Below, in pieces: positions 8,026 to 18,300 of a stretch of DNA of 42,678 bases (positions are counted from its first letter, which is position 1; every line of letters begins with the position of its first letter). This DNA comes from Candidatus Hodarchaeota archaeon (GTDB lineage: Archaea; Asgardarchaeota; Heimdallarchaeia; Hodarchaeales; Hodarchaeaceae): assembly GCA_016840285.1 (NCBI GenBank), contig JAEOSR010000155.1, forward strand, positions 1 to 42,678, read 5' to 3'. The position numbers were made by a program, and so were the translations under genes. The notes below the pieces were generated by a model. It searched no databases. It was not told where the DNA came from and worked only from the letters and a program-made list of their open reading frames with translations.

Positions 8026-9195
8026 TCAGTAATAGATTTTAGATTGCCTAATAGTCCTATAAGAACCTGAAACGTATATTTCGGTGTCTTGGCCTCCACG
8101 AAACTGGTTTGTATCGAACCCCTTACTCCTGGCAATAGAATAAGACAAAAATTCCACTGGAATGGTATAAACTAATGGAGATAAGACCTCATTCTTGGGT
8201 GTTTTAACAAGAATATAATGAGAGGCTGTCTTATTATCTTTATATAGATCTGGATTCACTAACACAAGAGTTTCGGTGTTAATTACATCTCGAATAACAG
8301 GTTCAATCTCCCTTATACGATCAAAACTAGGAAAATCAGAGGCTATGAATATCACAAGACTGTTTTCGGTAGTAATAAAATAGTCTGTGTGACAATATTC
8401 CTCTATATCACAAGCAAAGCCATTTAACGAGAATTCAAACATTTTATATGCTCCAAACAATCCAGTTGGGCCATTGGCTCCTGATGAAACAAAAATAATC
8501 CTATCTACCATTCTACCGATGTTGATACCAAATTTGACAAAATCATTTTGCTGATTAATAGCTTTGGTGACTAGTTGGAATGCCTCTTGTATAAGAGCGA
8601 GCGCAGGTTCTTCCTGTAAGGAAAAATATGCCATTAACATACTCTGAGCTGCGAGATTTGCTAGGTATGTTTTGGTTTGCGCTACATCGTGATGGTAACC
8701 CTTATACTCTTTTGCACCTTCGGTAGCATATGAGGAAGTTTCTAATGTTTCAGGGGGAGAAGCGTGGATGAATAATGTATGGTCAGTTTCTTTAGCAACT
8801 CTCCCTTGAGGATTATCTGTGACTCCTATTGTGTGAGCTCCATATTTATGTGCAAAACGGAGTGCTTCAACAACTCTTGGTGTGTTTCCAGATACAGAAA
8901 TGCCGATAACAGCGCTTTTTTGTAAGTGTTGGGGATTGAAATAATTTACAAATTCAAATGGAGCATAGTATCGTATGTCAAGGTCAGGGCGCCATCTCTG
9001 ACCAAGGTGTGCCCCAAACCATGCAGCACAATAACTATCACCTGACCCAGTGAAAAGGATTCTTTCAATATCGCTTTGGAATAAAAATTGCCCAATATTT
9101 TTGATATTAGTGTCATTATAGAGCGAATCAAGAATTTTTGGTTGTTCTAACATTTCAGAGAGCATGAAATCAGGTTTTTTAATGGTTTCTGACAT
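8026..9195 (-). CDS. Double-SIS sugar-phosphate isomerase/deaminase (GlmS C-terminal type)
   Basis: 389 residues from the ATG at 9195, chosen because GAGG lies about 10 nt before it; the frame is open further upstream to 9243. Two SIS domains are visible. The first has the phosphosugar loop FTGSGDSYCAA (48-58) and ISVSGNTPRVVEAL (99-112). The second lies at about 220-370. A short EQPKIL segment near residue 17 resembles the linker before the isomerase half of glucosamine-6-phosphate synthase. No glutaminase domain is present, so it is more likely an AgaS/FrlB-like or ammonia-using isomerase or deaminase acting on an amino-sugar phosphate. Exact substrate unknown. Confidence 0.85.
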   Translation of the reverse strand: MSETIKKPDFMLSEMLEQPKILDSLYNDTNIKNIGQFLFQSDIERILFTGSGDSYCAAWFGAHLGQRWRPDLDIRYYAPFEFVNYFNPQHLQKSAVIGISVSGNTPRVVEALRFAHKYGAHTIGVTDNPQGRVAKETDHTLFIHASPPETLETSSYATEGAKEYKGYHHDVAQTKTYLANLAAQSMLMAYFSLQEEPALALIQEAFQLVTKAINQQNDFVKFGINIGRMVDRIIFVSSGANGPTGLFGAYKMFEFSLNGFACDIEEYCHTDYFITTENSLVIFIASDFPSFDRIREIEPVIRDVINTETLVLVNPDLYKDNKTASHYILVKTPKNEVLSPLVYTIPVEFLSYSIARSKGFDTNQFRGGQDTEIYVSGSYRTIRQSKIYY

Positions 9196-9314
9196 GGATT
9201 CAGTCCTCTCATAATGAAATTTGTTTAGATAGAAGTAATTCACGAAAATTCAACACATGAGAAGAAGTTTGTTATTCAATAGTCCTCCCGGGAAAGGATT
9301 AAGTTAGTGTCCAT

Positions 9315-9367
9315 AAGGTCGTAAAAGGATAGATTGACGACATAAAATCATAATATTTTATGACCTT
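9315..9367. repeat. Nested inverted repeats, terminator-like
   Basis: AAGGTCGTAAAA (9315-9326) and TTTTATGACCTT (9356-9367) are complementary at 11 of 12 positions. Inside the right half a competing hairpin CATAAAAT/ATTTTATG (9341-9362) has a 6-nt loop. The pair lies just past the stop of the hel308 remnant and upstream of the SIS gene, so it may end transcription coming from the beta-helix gene. Confidence 0.35.
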
Positions 9368-9506
9368 AACTCGGATTTTAAAAGATATGATCCTCAAGAT
9401 TGTAATCAAAGGGACTTTCAGTTGTTGGTTCAGTTAATTTTTTTGCTAATTTTAATGTAGTTTTGGCAAGTTCTAATCCAAAACCTGGCATCTGGCTTAA
9501 CTCAAA
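9362..9506 (-). pseudogene. Displaced copy of the hel308 3' end
   Basis: About 145 bp align with the true 3' end of hel308 at 11493-11640, with about 17 mismatches by hand (near 88% identity). The frame is preserved: it reads LSQMPGFGLELAK, then LTEP, then DYNLEDHIF and a stop, against DYNLEDYIF in the intact gene. Most differences look synonymous, and similarity continues about 15 nt past the stop codon. It lacks a start and the rest of the helicase, so it is a fragment, not a gene. It lies about 2.1 kb downstream of the intact end in the same orientation, with the beta-helix gene between the two copies. Confidence 0.8.
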
Positions 9507-9517
9507 CTATAGTTTGA
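9502..9517. repeat. 16-bp perfect palindrome at the hel308-remnant junction
   Basis: TCAAACTATAGTTTGA is perfectly self-complementary. It starts inside the last matching bases of the hel308 copy, exactly where homology with the intact gene stops. It could be a recombination or resolution site, or an operator. Confidence 0.5.
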
Positions 9518-9571
9518 CTATACTTTATTCCTCTAGCATTATATTGATTTTCCAAACCAATCATCTTACTT

Positions 9572-11335
9572 TTACAGCTCAGAAGAGGATCCATTCACTT
9601 TTTCAACTATTTTAGAACCCTTTTGCCACATGAGAAAGAAGGTAATGACTCCTAATAGAGGAATAGCAACTGTTTTCAATAGTAAATAGATGAATGTAAA
9701 ATAGAACTTAAAGGAGGAGAGAACCCCCCAAGATGAATAAGTAAAAACAATCAAGAGAACAGTTATCATGTTTATTACACCATACAACATAAAGATGGCT
9801 GTTTCTCGATTTTTCTGGGCGCGCCAAATGTTATTTGACCCAAAAAACAACAAAAATCCTCCGATAAGGAATGATATTTTCATAATTAAAATAAAATCAA
9901 GATCAGGCCGAAGTAGAAGAGGTAATCTAGACACCCAAATATATCCCCTTGGCCATCTGTGGATTAGAAAATCTATGAAAGATACATAATCTAGAGGTTC
10001 TTGATACTCTCTAAGGTTTATTCCATAGGGTACAATATATTGTACAACTATACGACAGATAACCCAACCAAGTAGGGATATTCCACCAATTAAATTCAAT
10101 GACATTTTTTTAGATCCTTGTTTTGAATAGAAGATATACCCCGAGGCTATTAATAGGAATCCTAGCAAATCTAAATGAAGCATAAGAAATGGGAGAGCAG
10201 GAATTTCACGAAGAACTTGGATTTGTTCAGTGAAAACAAAAACAATACCAAGGATTAACATATTTTGGATCAATAGGATCAAAAAGCCCGTTCTAATTTG
10301 TAAAGTATAGATATTAGTTATTGTCTCTCTATCTCCAATAATATGAGGAAATGTTGTAACGATGATTATTCCTCCCAAAATGCCTACAGTCATTATAATC
10401 AATAAAATGAGTAGTGACTCAATGAAATGGTTTTTAGGTGGAATATAGTTATGTGGAGGGGCTTTAAGGGGAAATGGGTCAATTATTTCAATTTCTGGGG
10501 AATAAAATTCATCCCAACCTACAATGTAATTCCCCGTCTCACTATGATCAGACCAATAGTTACCTTCATTGGTTAGCGGATTATACAACTCATTCTCATG
10601 ATGAATAATTTCAGCTTGGATTTCATTATTAATGAATGAATTGTGATGAATTTGGTTGCTAGTCCCTCTAACAAAAAGTCCACGCTTGATATGATCTGAA
10701 ATTAAGTTCCAAGTTATTGAACTGTTTACTGTACAGCAAATCATACCACTATCATAATTTTGGCTACAGGTGTTATTCTTAATAATTAAATTAGTAGAGA
10801 TATAATGATAAGGATCAGTAAATTGGAAGTAAACATTGATACCAATCACATTATATTTTACTATATTGCCAACTATCTCAACCGAATCAGAATTCCGAAC
10901 ATCTATTCCTCTTCGATTATTTTGAATTGTGTTATTAATAATTTTTGCAGTTCCAGCAGTAACATTTCCAACGTAAATCCCATTTGCTTTAGAAAGCTTA
11001 CTTGTTTCAATCCAACAATTACTGATGATGAAATGTTGAGTAGTATCTTGGATAGAAATACCATGAATTCCATCAGTAATGATTTTCCATCCTTCTAAGA
11101 TAAAAGGATTAGAGTCAATCCCAGAACCACTGATCGACATCATTGCCAGTTCAGAATCACTAGAGATGTTAATAGGATCATGAGAGGTATAAGAACTTAG
11201 TGAATCTAAGGTTGAACAAGTTTCAGCAATAGAGGCCTCTGAGGTACTAACATAAATGAAGGAAAGAAAAAATACTCCTCCTATTGTTAAAATTAAACAT
11301 ATGAAGACAATCGAAAGCAAACCACGCTTTGACAT
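9572..11335 (-). CDS. Beta-helix (NosD/CASH-like) membrane protein
   Basis: 587 residues. An N-terminal hydrophobic segment (about 5-32) acts as signal anchor. Residues about 50-290 carry a right-handed parallel beta-helix: the opening GSGIDSNPFILEGWKI and repeated N-N-T and G-I-x-V coils (INNTIQNNRRGIDVRNSD, later HHNSFINNE) are typical of NosD-type archaeal surface proteins, ending in GNYWSDHSETGNYIVG. The C-terminal half has about seven membrane helices. The helix domain should face outside and may bind carbohydrate or another polymer; exact role unknown. GAGGTGG lies about 9 nt before the ATG. The gene sits between two copies of the hel308 3' end and may have arrived by insertion. Confidence 0.8.
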   Translation of the reverse strand: MSKRGLLSIVFICLILTIGGVFFLSFIYVSTSEASIAETCSTLDSLSSYTSHDPINISSDSELAMMSISGSGIDSNPFILEGWKIITDGIHGISIQDTTQHFIISNCWIETSKLSKANGIYVGNVTAGTAKIINNTIQNNRRGIDVRNSDSVEIVGNIVKYNVIGINVYFQFTDPYHYISTNLIIKNNTCSQNYDSGMICCTVNSSITWNLISDHIKRGLFVRGTSNQIHHNSFINNEIQAEIIHHENELYNPLTNEGNYWSDHSETGNYIVGWDEFYSPEIEIIDPFPLKAPPHNYIPPKNHFIESLLILLIIMTVGILGGIIIVTTFPHIIGDRETITNIYTLQIRTGFLILLIQNMLILGIVFVFTEQIQVLREIPALPFLMLHLDLLGFLLIASGYIFYSKQGSKKMSLNLIGGISLLGWVICRIVVQYIVPYGINLREYQEPLDYVSFIDFLIHRWPRGYIWVSRLPLLLRPDLDFILIMKISFLIGGFLLFFGSNNIWRAQKNRETAIFMLYGVINMITVLLIVFTYSSWGVLSSFKFYFTFIYLLLKTVAIPLLGVITFFLMWQKGSKIVEKVNGSSSEL

Positions 11336-11356
11336 TTATTCAACCACCTCTTTTAA

Positions 11357-11368
11357 GGTCAATTGACC
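11357..11368. promoter_or_regulatory. 12-bp palindrome in the beta-helix gene promoter
   Basis: GGTCAATTGACC is a perfect palindrome. It lies between a minus-strand TATA-like ATTTAAAG (about 11377-11384) and the ribosome site of the beta-helix gene, roughly where transcription should start. That is a usual place for a repressor operator. Confidence 0.45.
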
Positions 11369-11492
11369 ATTTTCCCCTTTAAATTCTTGAGTTCAAAAAT
11401 TATTTACTAGGATTAGAAAGATTAATTTGTTTAAAAATGTTAACAATGCAGAAATTTGTTAAATTATTGAGCATTATACAAAATTTTAAGAG

Positions 11493-11640
11493 GATCTTAA
11501 CTCAGATTTTAAAAGATGTAATCCTCTAAATTATAATCAGATGGATCTTCATTTTTTGGTTCTGTTAATTTTTTTGCTAATTCTAATGTAGTTTTAGCAA
11601 GTTCTAATCCAAAACCTGGCATTTGGCTTAACTCAGAAAC
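11493..11640. repeat. Intact member of the hel308 3'-end direct repeat
   Basis: This is the true end of the hel308 gene plus about 16 nt after its stop. Its partner is the fragment at 9362-9506, in the same orientation. The roughly 2 kb between the copies contains only the beta-helix membrane gene. Confidence 0.8.
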
Positions 11641-14600
11641 ATTTAGATTTAAGAGCATGTTAATGTCACGAATCCCGTGTTCTAATAAAATACGGGCTCT
11701 TTTCCTCCCTATTCCTTTAATCCGGGTCAAGCTTACAGCATCACTCTTTATTCCATATTTAACTCTTTCACTAAGGGATTGAGTAGCTTTCATATAAATT
11801 TGATATTTTTCATTTTTTCTTCTCTTCAATTGAGCAATTTCAGCTGATGCAGATATGATCCACGTTGCTGTTTCTACAATCCTCTGAATATCACCCGAAC
11901 CTATCTTATACCGCATGATAATTCGTTCAACTGGCAATTCCTTTATCCAATCCCATAGAAAAAGCACTGTACGAAAATCGCGCAAACGAAACTCATATTC
12001 AATATCTAGAGGCTCAGGAACATCTTCTATTAGTCTAGAAGTGAATCGTTCAAATCTTTTTACGGTGATTTTCTCATCACTCTTACGAAATGACAATGTG
12101 ACCATATCAGGGGTGCCCATAATCAGATCAAGAAGCGCTACAGGATGAATTTTTGACATAGATTTCTGGATGGCTCTAGCAAGGCCATCTGCAATAGTTG
12201 CTGCTGTTTCGGGATCTAGATAGAGTTGACTTACCCGAAGACCGTAGAGAGTAGCTTCAAGAGTTTCATTGGCATCAAGAGGTTTAATCATCTCCCATCC
12301 GATGAGTAGATCGATTACTTCTCTGATTTTTCCCTCTAAAAATACAGCTTCAAATTGAAAACCATAAAATGTTTTCTCAAAGAATTGGAATAAATCAGGA
12401 ACAGTCAGAACTACTTTTGATGCGATTAATCCTAAAACAGCTCGTCTTAATGCAGGCTTGGCTGCTAATTTCGAGTATACCGCTTCTGGATCACGAAGGA
12501 TATAGCGATCCATCAGCCAATTCACAGCTCTATCCTGCTTGGCTAATAAGAGGGATTCCCCTTCAGTATCAAATTGAGGTCGGCCCGCCCGTCCCACCAT
12601 CTGTTTGTACTCGAGGGTCTTGATAGGATGAGAACCTTCCTCGATGGAGTACCTATAGACGCTGGAAACGACAACACGCTTAGCAGGGAGATTTACACCT
12701 GCAGAATTATGTACAATGAAACCATTAGCAACAAACATATGATCATTTTTTGGATAATCTGGTAATACGACATCATAAACAGGAGATTCTCTCAGGGTTC
12801 TTTTCACTGATCGCACAAGATCCCAAAATATATCACCATCAAAATCAGAATCCCTCCAGCCTTTCTTTAGTGAATATTCGATGGATTCATTGCATAGAGG
12901 ACAAATACGCAGTTTAAAAATGTCATCAAAGTTATCATTGTCGTTTTCAAGGAAATTATGAAAAACCCATTCTCCAAGCGAGTTTAGACTCCAAAACCAT
13001 TCTGTTTTACTAATTTTTCCTACTTTTCTCTTTATAATTAATTCATAATGATGATTTAATCTTCTTTCTCCTTTTTTAGGTTCAAATCCAAGTATTTCCT
13101 TAATTTTTCTTGAACCTAACTCACCCTGTATCCCAAGCAACTTTATAATTTCTAATTTCTGCTTACCCCACACTTTTTGGGATTTTGTTCTACCTCCAAA
13201 TAGATCTTTGAAGATTTTGTACTTGCACTTTGGACATGAAAAGTAATGGATATTTAATTCAATTTCTGAAATTAACTCAATTAAATCGCTTTGCTTTCGT
13301 TGAACTCCGAATCCTATAGATTCATAAAAGGCTATTAAGCATTTCTTTTGAGAAATCAACAGTTCATAATATTTTTTTGTTTTATACTTTTTTTCACCAA
13401 TCCTCATAAAATTTTCTTTTCGTTCTTTCAATCTACATACTATACCAAATCGGAGTAGCAATTTTTGGACTTGTTTTACCAAAATTTCTGATGTATTGGC
13501 AAATCCTACTAATCGTCCTTTATTAACATAACCATCTGCATCAAAAAGACCCTTCATCAATGAAGCGATATTTTCTAGTTCCATTTCCATGATTTTCTCG
13601 GAAATGTGTTTTCTATCAGATTTTTCGACTCCACAATATACTAGAAAAGTTCTAAACCATTTATTTTTTCCCATAACAAGTTCAGGAGTCCCATAATAAT
13701 TTATTTTCCTTCTAGCTGATATATTTAGCGAAGTACAGATATTTTGACAATGGTTTAAAGTTTCTTCATCGGAATTAACAATTGAGGGTGAACCTTTGAA
13801 TAAGATTTTACCTCCATTTGTTTCTGCTCCTGAATATCCATCACCTAGCATCAATCCAATGAAATAGGCGAAGTTAGAATCGAAATCTAGTTCACTAACA
13901 TCAATATCAAAATCATCGATAAAGTGTTCAATTCTATATTTCATAGGTTTTTCGATTTTTAATTTTCCAATTGTGGCGATTTTATCACTTTTACGGATTA
14001 ATTCAGCACGGAGAATCAGTTTTTGGTTATTTCTTTTAATTAACATTTTATGATTTGGTGTAACTTTAATAATATATCCAGAAATAGATGAAATCTCTAT
14101 TAAATTTGAATAATTATGGTTAATATTGATTCCAGCACCTTTCATTGGAACTAGAGAATTCTCTTGTAGTGTAAAGATAAGCTGGACGTTATCTAATTGT
14201 GAAACCTTAGTTTGAGAAATTCCATGCCATATCATTGTTTCTTCAGACAGGCACAGTGTTGGCGTGGCACATAGAGCTTTGATTAATCCTCTTTTGAAAG
14301 CTTTCTCAACTAGGTCTCGCTGTTGTGAATTAAGTCCTGCATGATGAAATGTCACTCCCCGTTTGATTGTTTCAGCAAGCTTTAAAGAGAGGGGATCAGA
14401 AAGATTGTGTACAATTTGAGAAGAAAGTTCAGCTAAGTGTTTTGCATCCCTTGGTTCAATTAGGGATTCAACATTTTTTCCTATTCTTTCTGCTGTTGAA
14501 ACTGCGGATCTTCTTGAAGGAGTAAAAATCAATATTTGTTCTTGGGAATGAACTGAATCAAGGGCGATATTGGTTAATTGGTCTTTACGTCTGAATGGTA

Positions 14601-15303
14601 TTTCTCTTGAAGTATAATCTGAGTATGTAACTTGATCCTCAAAGTATATTCCTTCTCTTAAGGGTACTGGTCTCCAATCACTTTGAACTAACTTAGCTTC
14701 TAACCATTCAGCTAGATCATCCGCGTTTCCAATAGTTGCGCTTAGAGCGAGTAATTGAGATTGAGTATTTTCAGTTAACAATCTAGCTATTAAGATCTCC
14801 AAAGTTGGGCCTCGATGCTGATCATTTAATAGATGACATTCATCAATTACAACAAGGCTTACCTGATCTCTTATCCAACTGACTTGATGACGTAAAAGCG
14901 CATCCATTTTTTCATTCGTTGAAACAATAATATCGTATCTAGGAAGATAACTATCAGCTGAATCATAATCGCCTGAAGTGACAGCAACACGAATTCCAAG
15001 AGTTTCGAATCGTTTCAGATTATTAAACTTCTCTGATGCTAATGCTCGTAGTGGACACAGATATATTACTTTCCCACCAAGTTCAACCACATGTTTTAAT
15101 GCTGCCAGCTCCGCTAGTAGTGTTTTCCCTGCAGCTGTGGGGATAGAAATAACAAGATTTTCCCCAGTCAATAATCCTTGGTTTATAGCTTCACTTTGTG
15201 GGGGGAAAAGCTCTTTGATGCCATCTTGCTCTATTATCACCTTTTTAATTCGATCGTCCAGAGCTAGTGACTCAATAAGCATAACTAACCCAAATTTCAC
15301 CAT
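11509..15303 (-). CDS. hel308: Hel308 superfamily 2 DNA helicase with intein
   Basis: 1264 residues, of which 516 are intein, leaving a 748-residue helicase of normal length. It unwinds lagging strands at stalled forks. Visible motifs: Q-like FPPQSEAI (33-40), Walker A PTAAGKT (55-61), DECH (154-157), SAT (188-190), HHAGL (320-324), and motif VI QMVGRAGRP after the intein. The C-terminus has helix-hairpin-helix units (IKGIGRKRARILLEHGI and SQMPGFGLELAK). The intein splits motif V between ATPTL and SAGVNLPA. The frame starts 2 nt after the MCM stop, suggesting coupled translation; an ATG at codon 8 (15282) fits Hel308 N-termini better. The last 45 codons are duplicated downstream. Confidence 0.95.
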   Translation of the reverse strand: MVKFGLVMLIESLALDDRIKKVIIEQDGIKELFPPQSEAINQGLLTGENLVISIPTAAGKTLLAELAALKHVVELGGKVIYLCPLRALASEKFNNLKRFETLGIRVAVTSGDYDSADSYLPRYDIIVSTNEKMDALLRHQVSWIRDQVSLVVIDECHLLNDQHRGPTLEILIARLLTENTQSQLLALSATIGNADDLAEWLEAKLVQSDWRPVPLREGIYFEDQVTYSDYTSREIPFRRKDQLTNIALDSVHSQEQILIFTPSRRSAVSTAERIGKNVESLIEPRDAKHLAELSSQIVHNLSDPLSLKLAETIKRGVTFHHAGLNSQQRDLVEKAFKRGLIKALCATPTLCLSEETMIWHGISQTKVSQLDNVQLIFTLQENSLVPMKGAGININHNYSNLIEISSISGYIIKVTPNHKMLIKRNNQKLILRAELIRKSDKIATIGKLKIEKPMKYRIEHFIDDFDIDVSELDFDSNFAYFIGLMLGDGYSGAETNGGKILFKGSPSIVNSDEETLNHCQNICTSLNISARRKINYYGTPELVMGKNKWFRTFLVYCGVEKSDRKHISEKIMEMELENIASLMKGLFDADGYVNKGRLVGFANTSEILVKQVQKLLLRFGIVCRLKERKENFMRIGEKKYKTKKYYELLISQKKCLIAFYESIGFGVQRKQSDLIELISEIELNIHYFSCPKCKYKIFKDLFGGRTKSQKVWGKQKLEIIKLLGIQGELGSRKIKEILGFEPKKGERRLNHHYELIIKRKVGKISKTEWFWSLNSLGEWVFHNFLENDNDNFDDIFKLRICPLCNESIEYSLKKGWRDSDFDGDIFWDLVRSVKRTLRESPVYDVVLPDYPKNDHMFVANGFIVHNSAGVNLPAKRVVVSSVYRYSIEEGSHPIKTLEYKQMVGRAGRPQFDTEGESLLLAKQDRAVNWLMDRYILRDPEAVYSKLAAKPALRRAVLGLIASKVVLTVPDLFQFFEKTFYGFQFEAVFLEGKIREVIDLLIGWEMIKPLDANETLEATLYGLRVSQLYLDPETAATIADGLARAIQKSMSKIHPVALLDLIMGTPDMVTLSFRKSDEKITVKRFERFTSRLIEDVPEPLDIEYEFRLRDFRTVLFLWDWIKELPVERIIMRYKIGSGDIQRIVETATWIISASAEIAQLKRRKNEKYQIYMKATQSLSERVKYGIKSDAVSLTRIKGIGRKRARILLEHGIRDINMLLNLNVSELSQMPGFGLELAKTTLELAKKLTEPKNEDPSDYNLEDYIF
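12706..14253 (-). other. Hel308 intein with LAGLIDADG endonuclease
   Basis: 516 residues, starting with Cys (CLSEETMIWHG) and ending FIVHN, followed by extein Ser. The splicing His is present in block B (VTPNHKMLI). Two LAGLIDADG motifs are visible: FIGLMLGDGYS and LMKGLFDADGY. After the endonuclease there is a zinc-ribbon-like insert (CPKCKYKI, later CPLC) and a winged-helix-like segment, then VYDVVLPDYPKNDHMFVANG as block F. Removing it restores the helicase motif ATPTL-SAGVNLPA. Confidence 0.92.
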
Positions 15304-15305
15304 TC

Positions 15306-18300
15306 TTAGGGGCGTTTGACAAAACCATGCTGGGGTTCAAACAATATCCCACGGCGTGTCATTTCATCAATTGCCTTCACGACTTGATTCTTATTGAGAC
15401 CTTCCTCCATTGCCCGATCAATTATGTCCTTAATTGCCACTGGTTCATCTTCATCAGTATCTTCCAGCATTTTATCGATTAAGGCATCTATCCGATCCAA
15501 TTGCCTTCTTGACCTTGCACTTGTCCCAGAGGAATATTTATCAATATCTAATTTCCCTGTTTCGGTATCCTTTGCCAATTTTTCTAATGTAGCATTCATC
15601 AAATTAACAGCACCAGAGGCATCATCGTATGTCACTTCAGTGCTGAGACGCATTTTAGCTCGTGCTTCAGCCAATCGAACTAATGATTCTAATTGTCGAG
15701 GAGTAATGGCAATTGGTTCCAGCTGTCCTTCTTCCACCTGCCCACTTGATCGGCGTAGTTCCTTGTAATATTCCAATAAACGTTCTTCAGCTTCGTCTGA
15801 AAGGCGAGGACGGATTTCTCGTCTCGCATAAGCAATATACTTTCGTAACAAATCCTGTTCAATTGGAGGACTTGTGGTAAGAGATTGCGATTTATGGAGC
15901 TTTAAAACATGAGTGGCTAAATCATGGTCCTCTTTTAAATCAGGTTTATCCTCCAATACGAAAATTAAGTCAAATCGGGATAGGATTGTTGGAGGTAGGT
16001 TTAAATTGTCTGCAGTAGCTTTGAAAGGGTTCCACCTTCCCCTTCGGGGATTAGCAGCTGCTAGAATTGATGTTCGGGCATTAAGGGTAGCCACGATCCC
16101 TGCTTTGGCTATAGATATCGTGTTGTGGAGAACAACCCCATGATTAATGAAAGTCTGAGTGGGAGTAACAGTAACATCATATACCCAATTTGTTTTATAT
16201 TGACCAGAATTCCCAATTCGCTGTATTTCATTAACCCGTAACCAGCGAAACTGTTTTAGCTTTTCAATATACAATAATGCTTTCTGAACTTTCTTGATTT
16301 CTTCTGCAAATGCCTCTTTTGCTTGTAACAAGACCTGATTTCTTTGTTCAAGGACATATCCCCCTCTCTCGATGTAATCAATGGAACCACGAGTATTTCC
16401 AGTTATTTGGCCAATCCTTTGCTGGGAGTAATTTGTAATATTCCTGAACTCTTGAATATTCGTAACAGATGATATTTCATGCTTTAACTCATTAATTCTA
16501 GTGTTTAGGAGGACTAAATAGCGATCAATAACTGGAATAGTAATTCCACAGTTTTCTTTAAATGCTTGTTGAAAATATCCGTTATAAGGAATACTTAATT
16601 TCTTCATACATCGCTTAATTATATGACCAACACCTGATGGTAGGACATCATGCCCCCTAGTCTTAAGACTTCGTTTTAGCAAATAATCTAATCTCTGATG
16701 TTTCACTTCGGGAATAATTAACTCGAAAAATGATTTTAAACTGTCTCCCCTAATATAAACTTTGTATCGCGTTCTCTTTTGCTTACTTTTTGGTGTAAGA
16801 TATTCACTTGAAAGGATTCTTGTATGAATACCTAAGCTTAAGAGTAGATCTTGGTAATCATTAGCCAATTTTTTAGAAGAGGTTGAGTATGCTGCAGCCT
16901 CACTCTCAATTGCTCCATCACCATGAAATGATGTATTTAGAAAGGCTATTCTCTTGTCTTCATTAGAAATAAAGATTTTGTGAGGGATACTCTTCTCCAG
17001 ACTTTTCTTCATCAATTCAGGAAAATTTCTCTGCATATAATTGAATATAGATTTAGATATAATGCGTAAAACGCGTCCCTGTTTAACATTGTCAATGGGT
17101 TCTATATTGAAAGTTTCTAGAATACATTGTTTCATATCTAAAGTTATAATTGGATCAGTGTTGCTTAATCCAATTTCTAGGGAGGACCCCTTATAGGAAT
17201 ACCCTTCTGCTACAAAATATCCTAAGAATCGTGCAAGAGAACCCTCCATTTGCGTGGGTAACCTAACTTTTTTCCTACCCTGGTCTATTGATGTATGTAA
17301 TGACTCATCAGTCTGAAAATCCATCATTCTGACAGCAGGGATAAATGTTCTTTCTTTTACCTCCTCAGCTGGAACCTCATCAATGTGTTCACTAGAAAAC
17401 ACAAAAACGGGATGATCTGGTGTAACTATAATCTCCCTACCATTGGAATATTTAAGTTTAATAAAATAATTAGGTGCTACATGACGACTTACCTGACTTG
17501 GTTTTATATGAAAGAACCTATCAAAATCTGTTGAAAACAGTGTATTAACTGTATTGCTATCATCATGAAGAGGTAGAATTTCACAGTTTACCCCATCGAT
17601 CATTTTACCTTTGTTACGGTCAAATAAATTATCTACATATTGGCCAATAGGATGTTTCTTCCCATTAGAGAAAGTTAATTCAAAGGAGGGGTGATATGAA
17701 TGCTGTTCCATCGCTTCATGGATGGCAGCTCGATCTTCCACACGCATTTTATCAAATTCATCGATCATCGCAATTCCTTGATCCGCGAGGACCAAAGCTC
17801 CTGCTTCAAGGGTAATTTCCCCGGTATCTTGATCTCTAATCACAGCTGCGGTATTGTGTGTAACAAATCCATTCACAATAAAGTTGTGAGTCTCAGGGAT
17901 AGTTAAATCATACACGTACTCATCCTTTGGAGAAACAATTTCCTTAACTAGAGCTATTTCATCCCAGAATATATCCGATTCACAGAATTTCACCAATAAG
18001 TCATATTTTTTCTTAATCACTTCTTCTTTCTTTATAATAGAAGAAAATAGGTTATTGAAATATTTGGAGATCTTCTTAGAAGGAACAGTTTCAGTTTCAT
18101 TCAATATTCTCGCTATCAATCCAATGGGAATCCAGGGATTTCTATTTTTTCTTATAAAATACTCATAAATCTTATCTTTGGTAATCTGTGTTCGAAAAGA
18201 GTTAATAGAAGTCTCTAGCTCCTTATACAATTGGAACCTCACTTCATATGGTATTCTAACTTTATGACGCATCCAATTTGGGTCGATCTTTTCAAGAATT

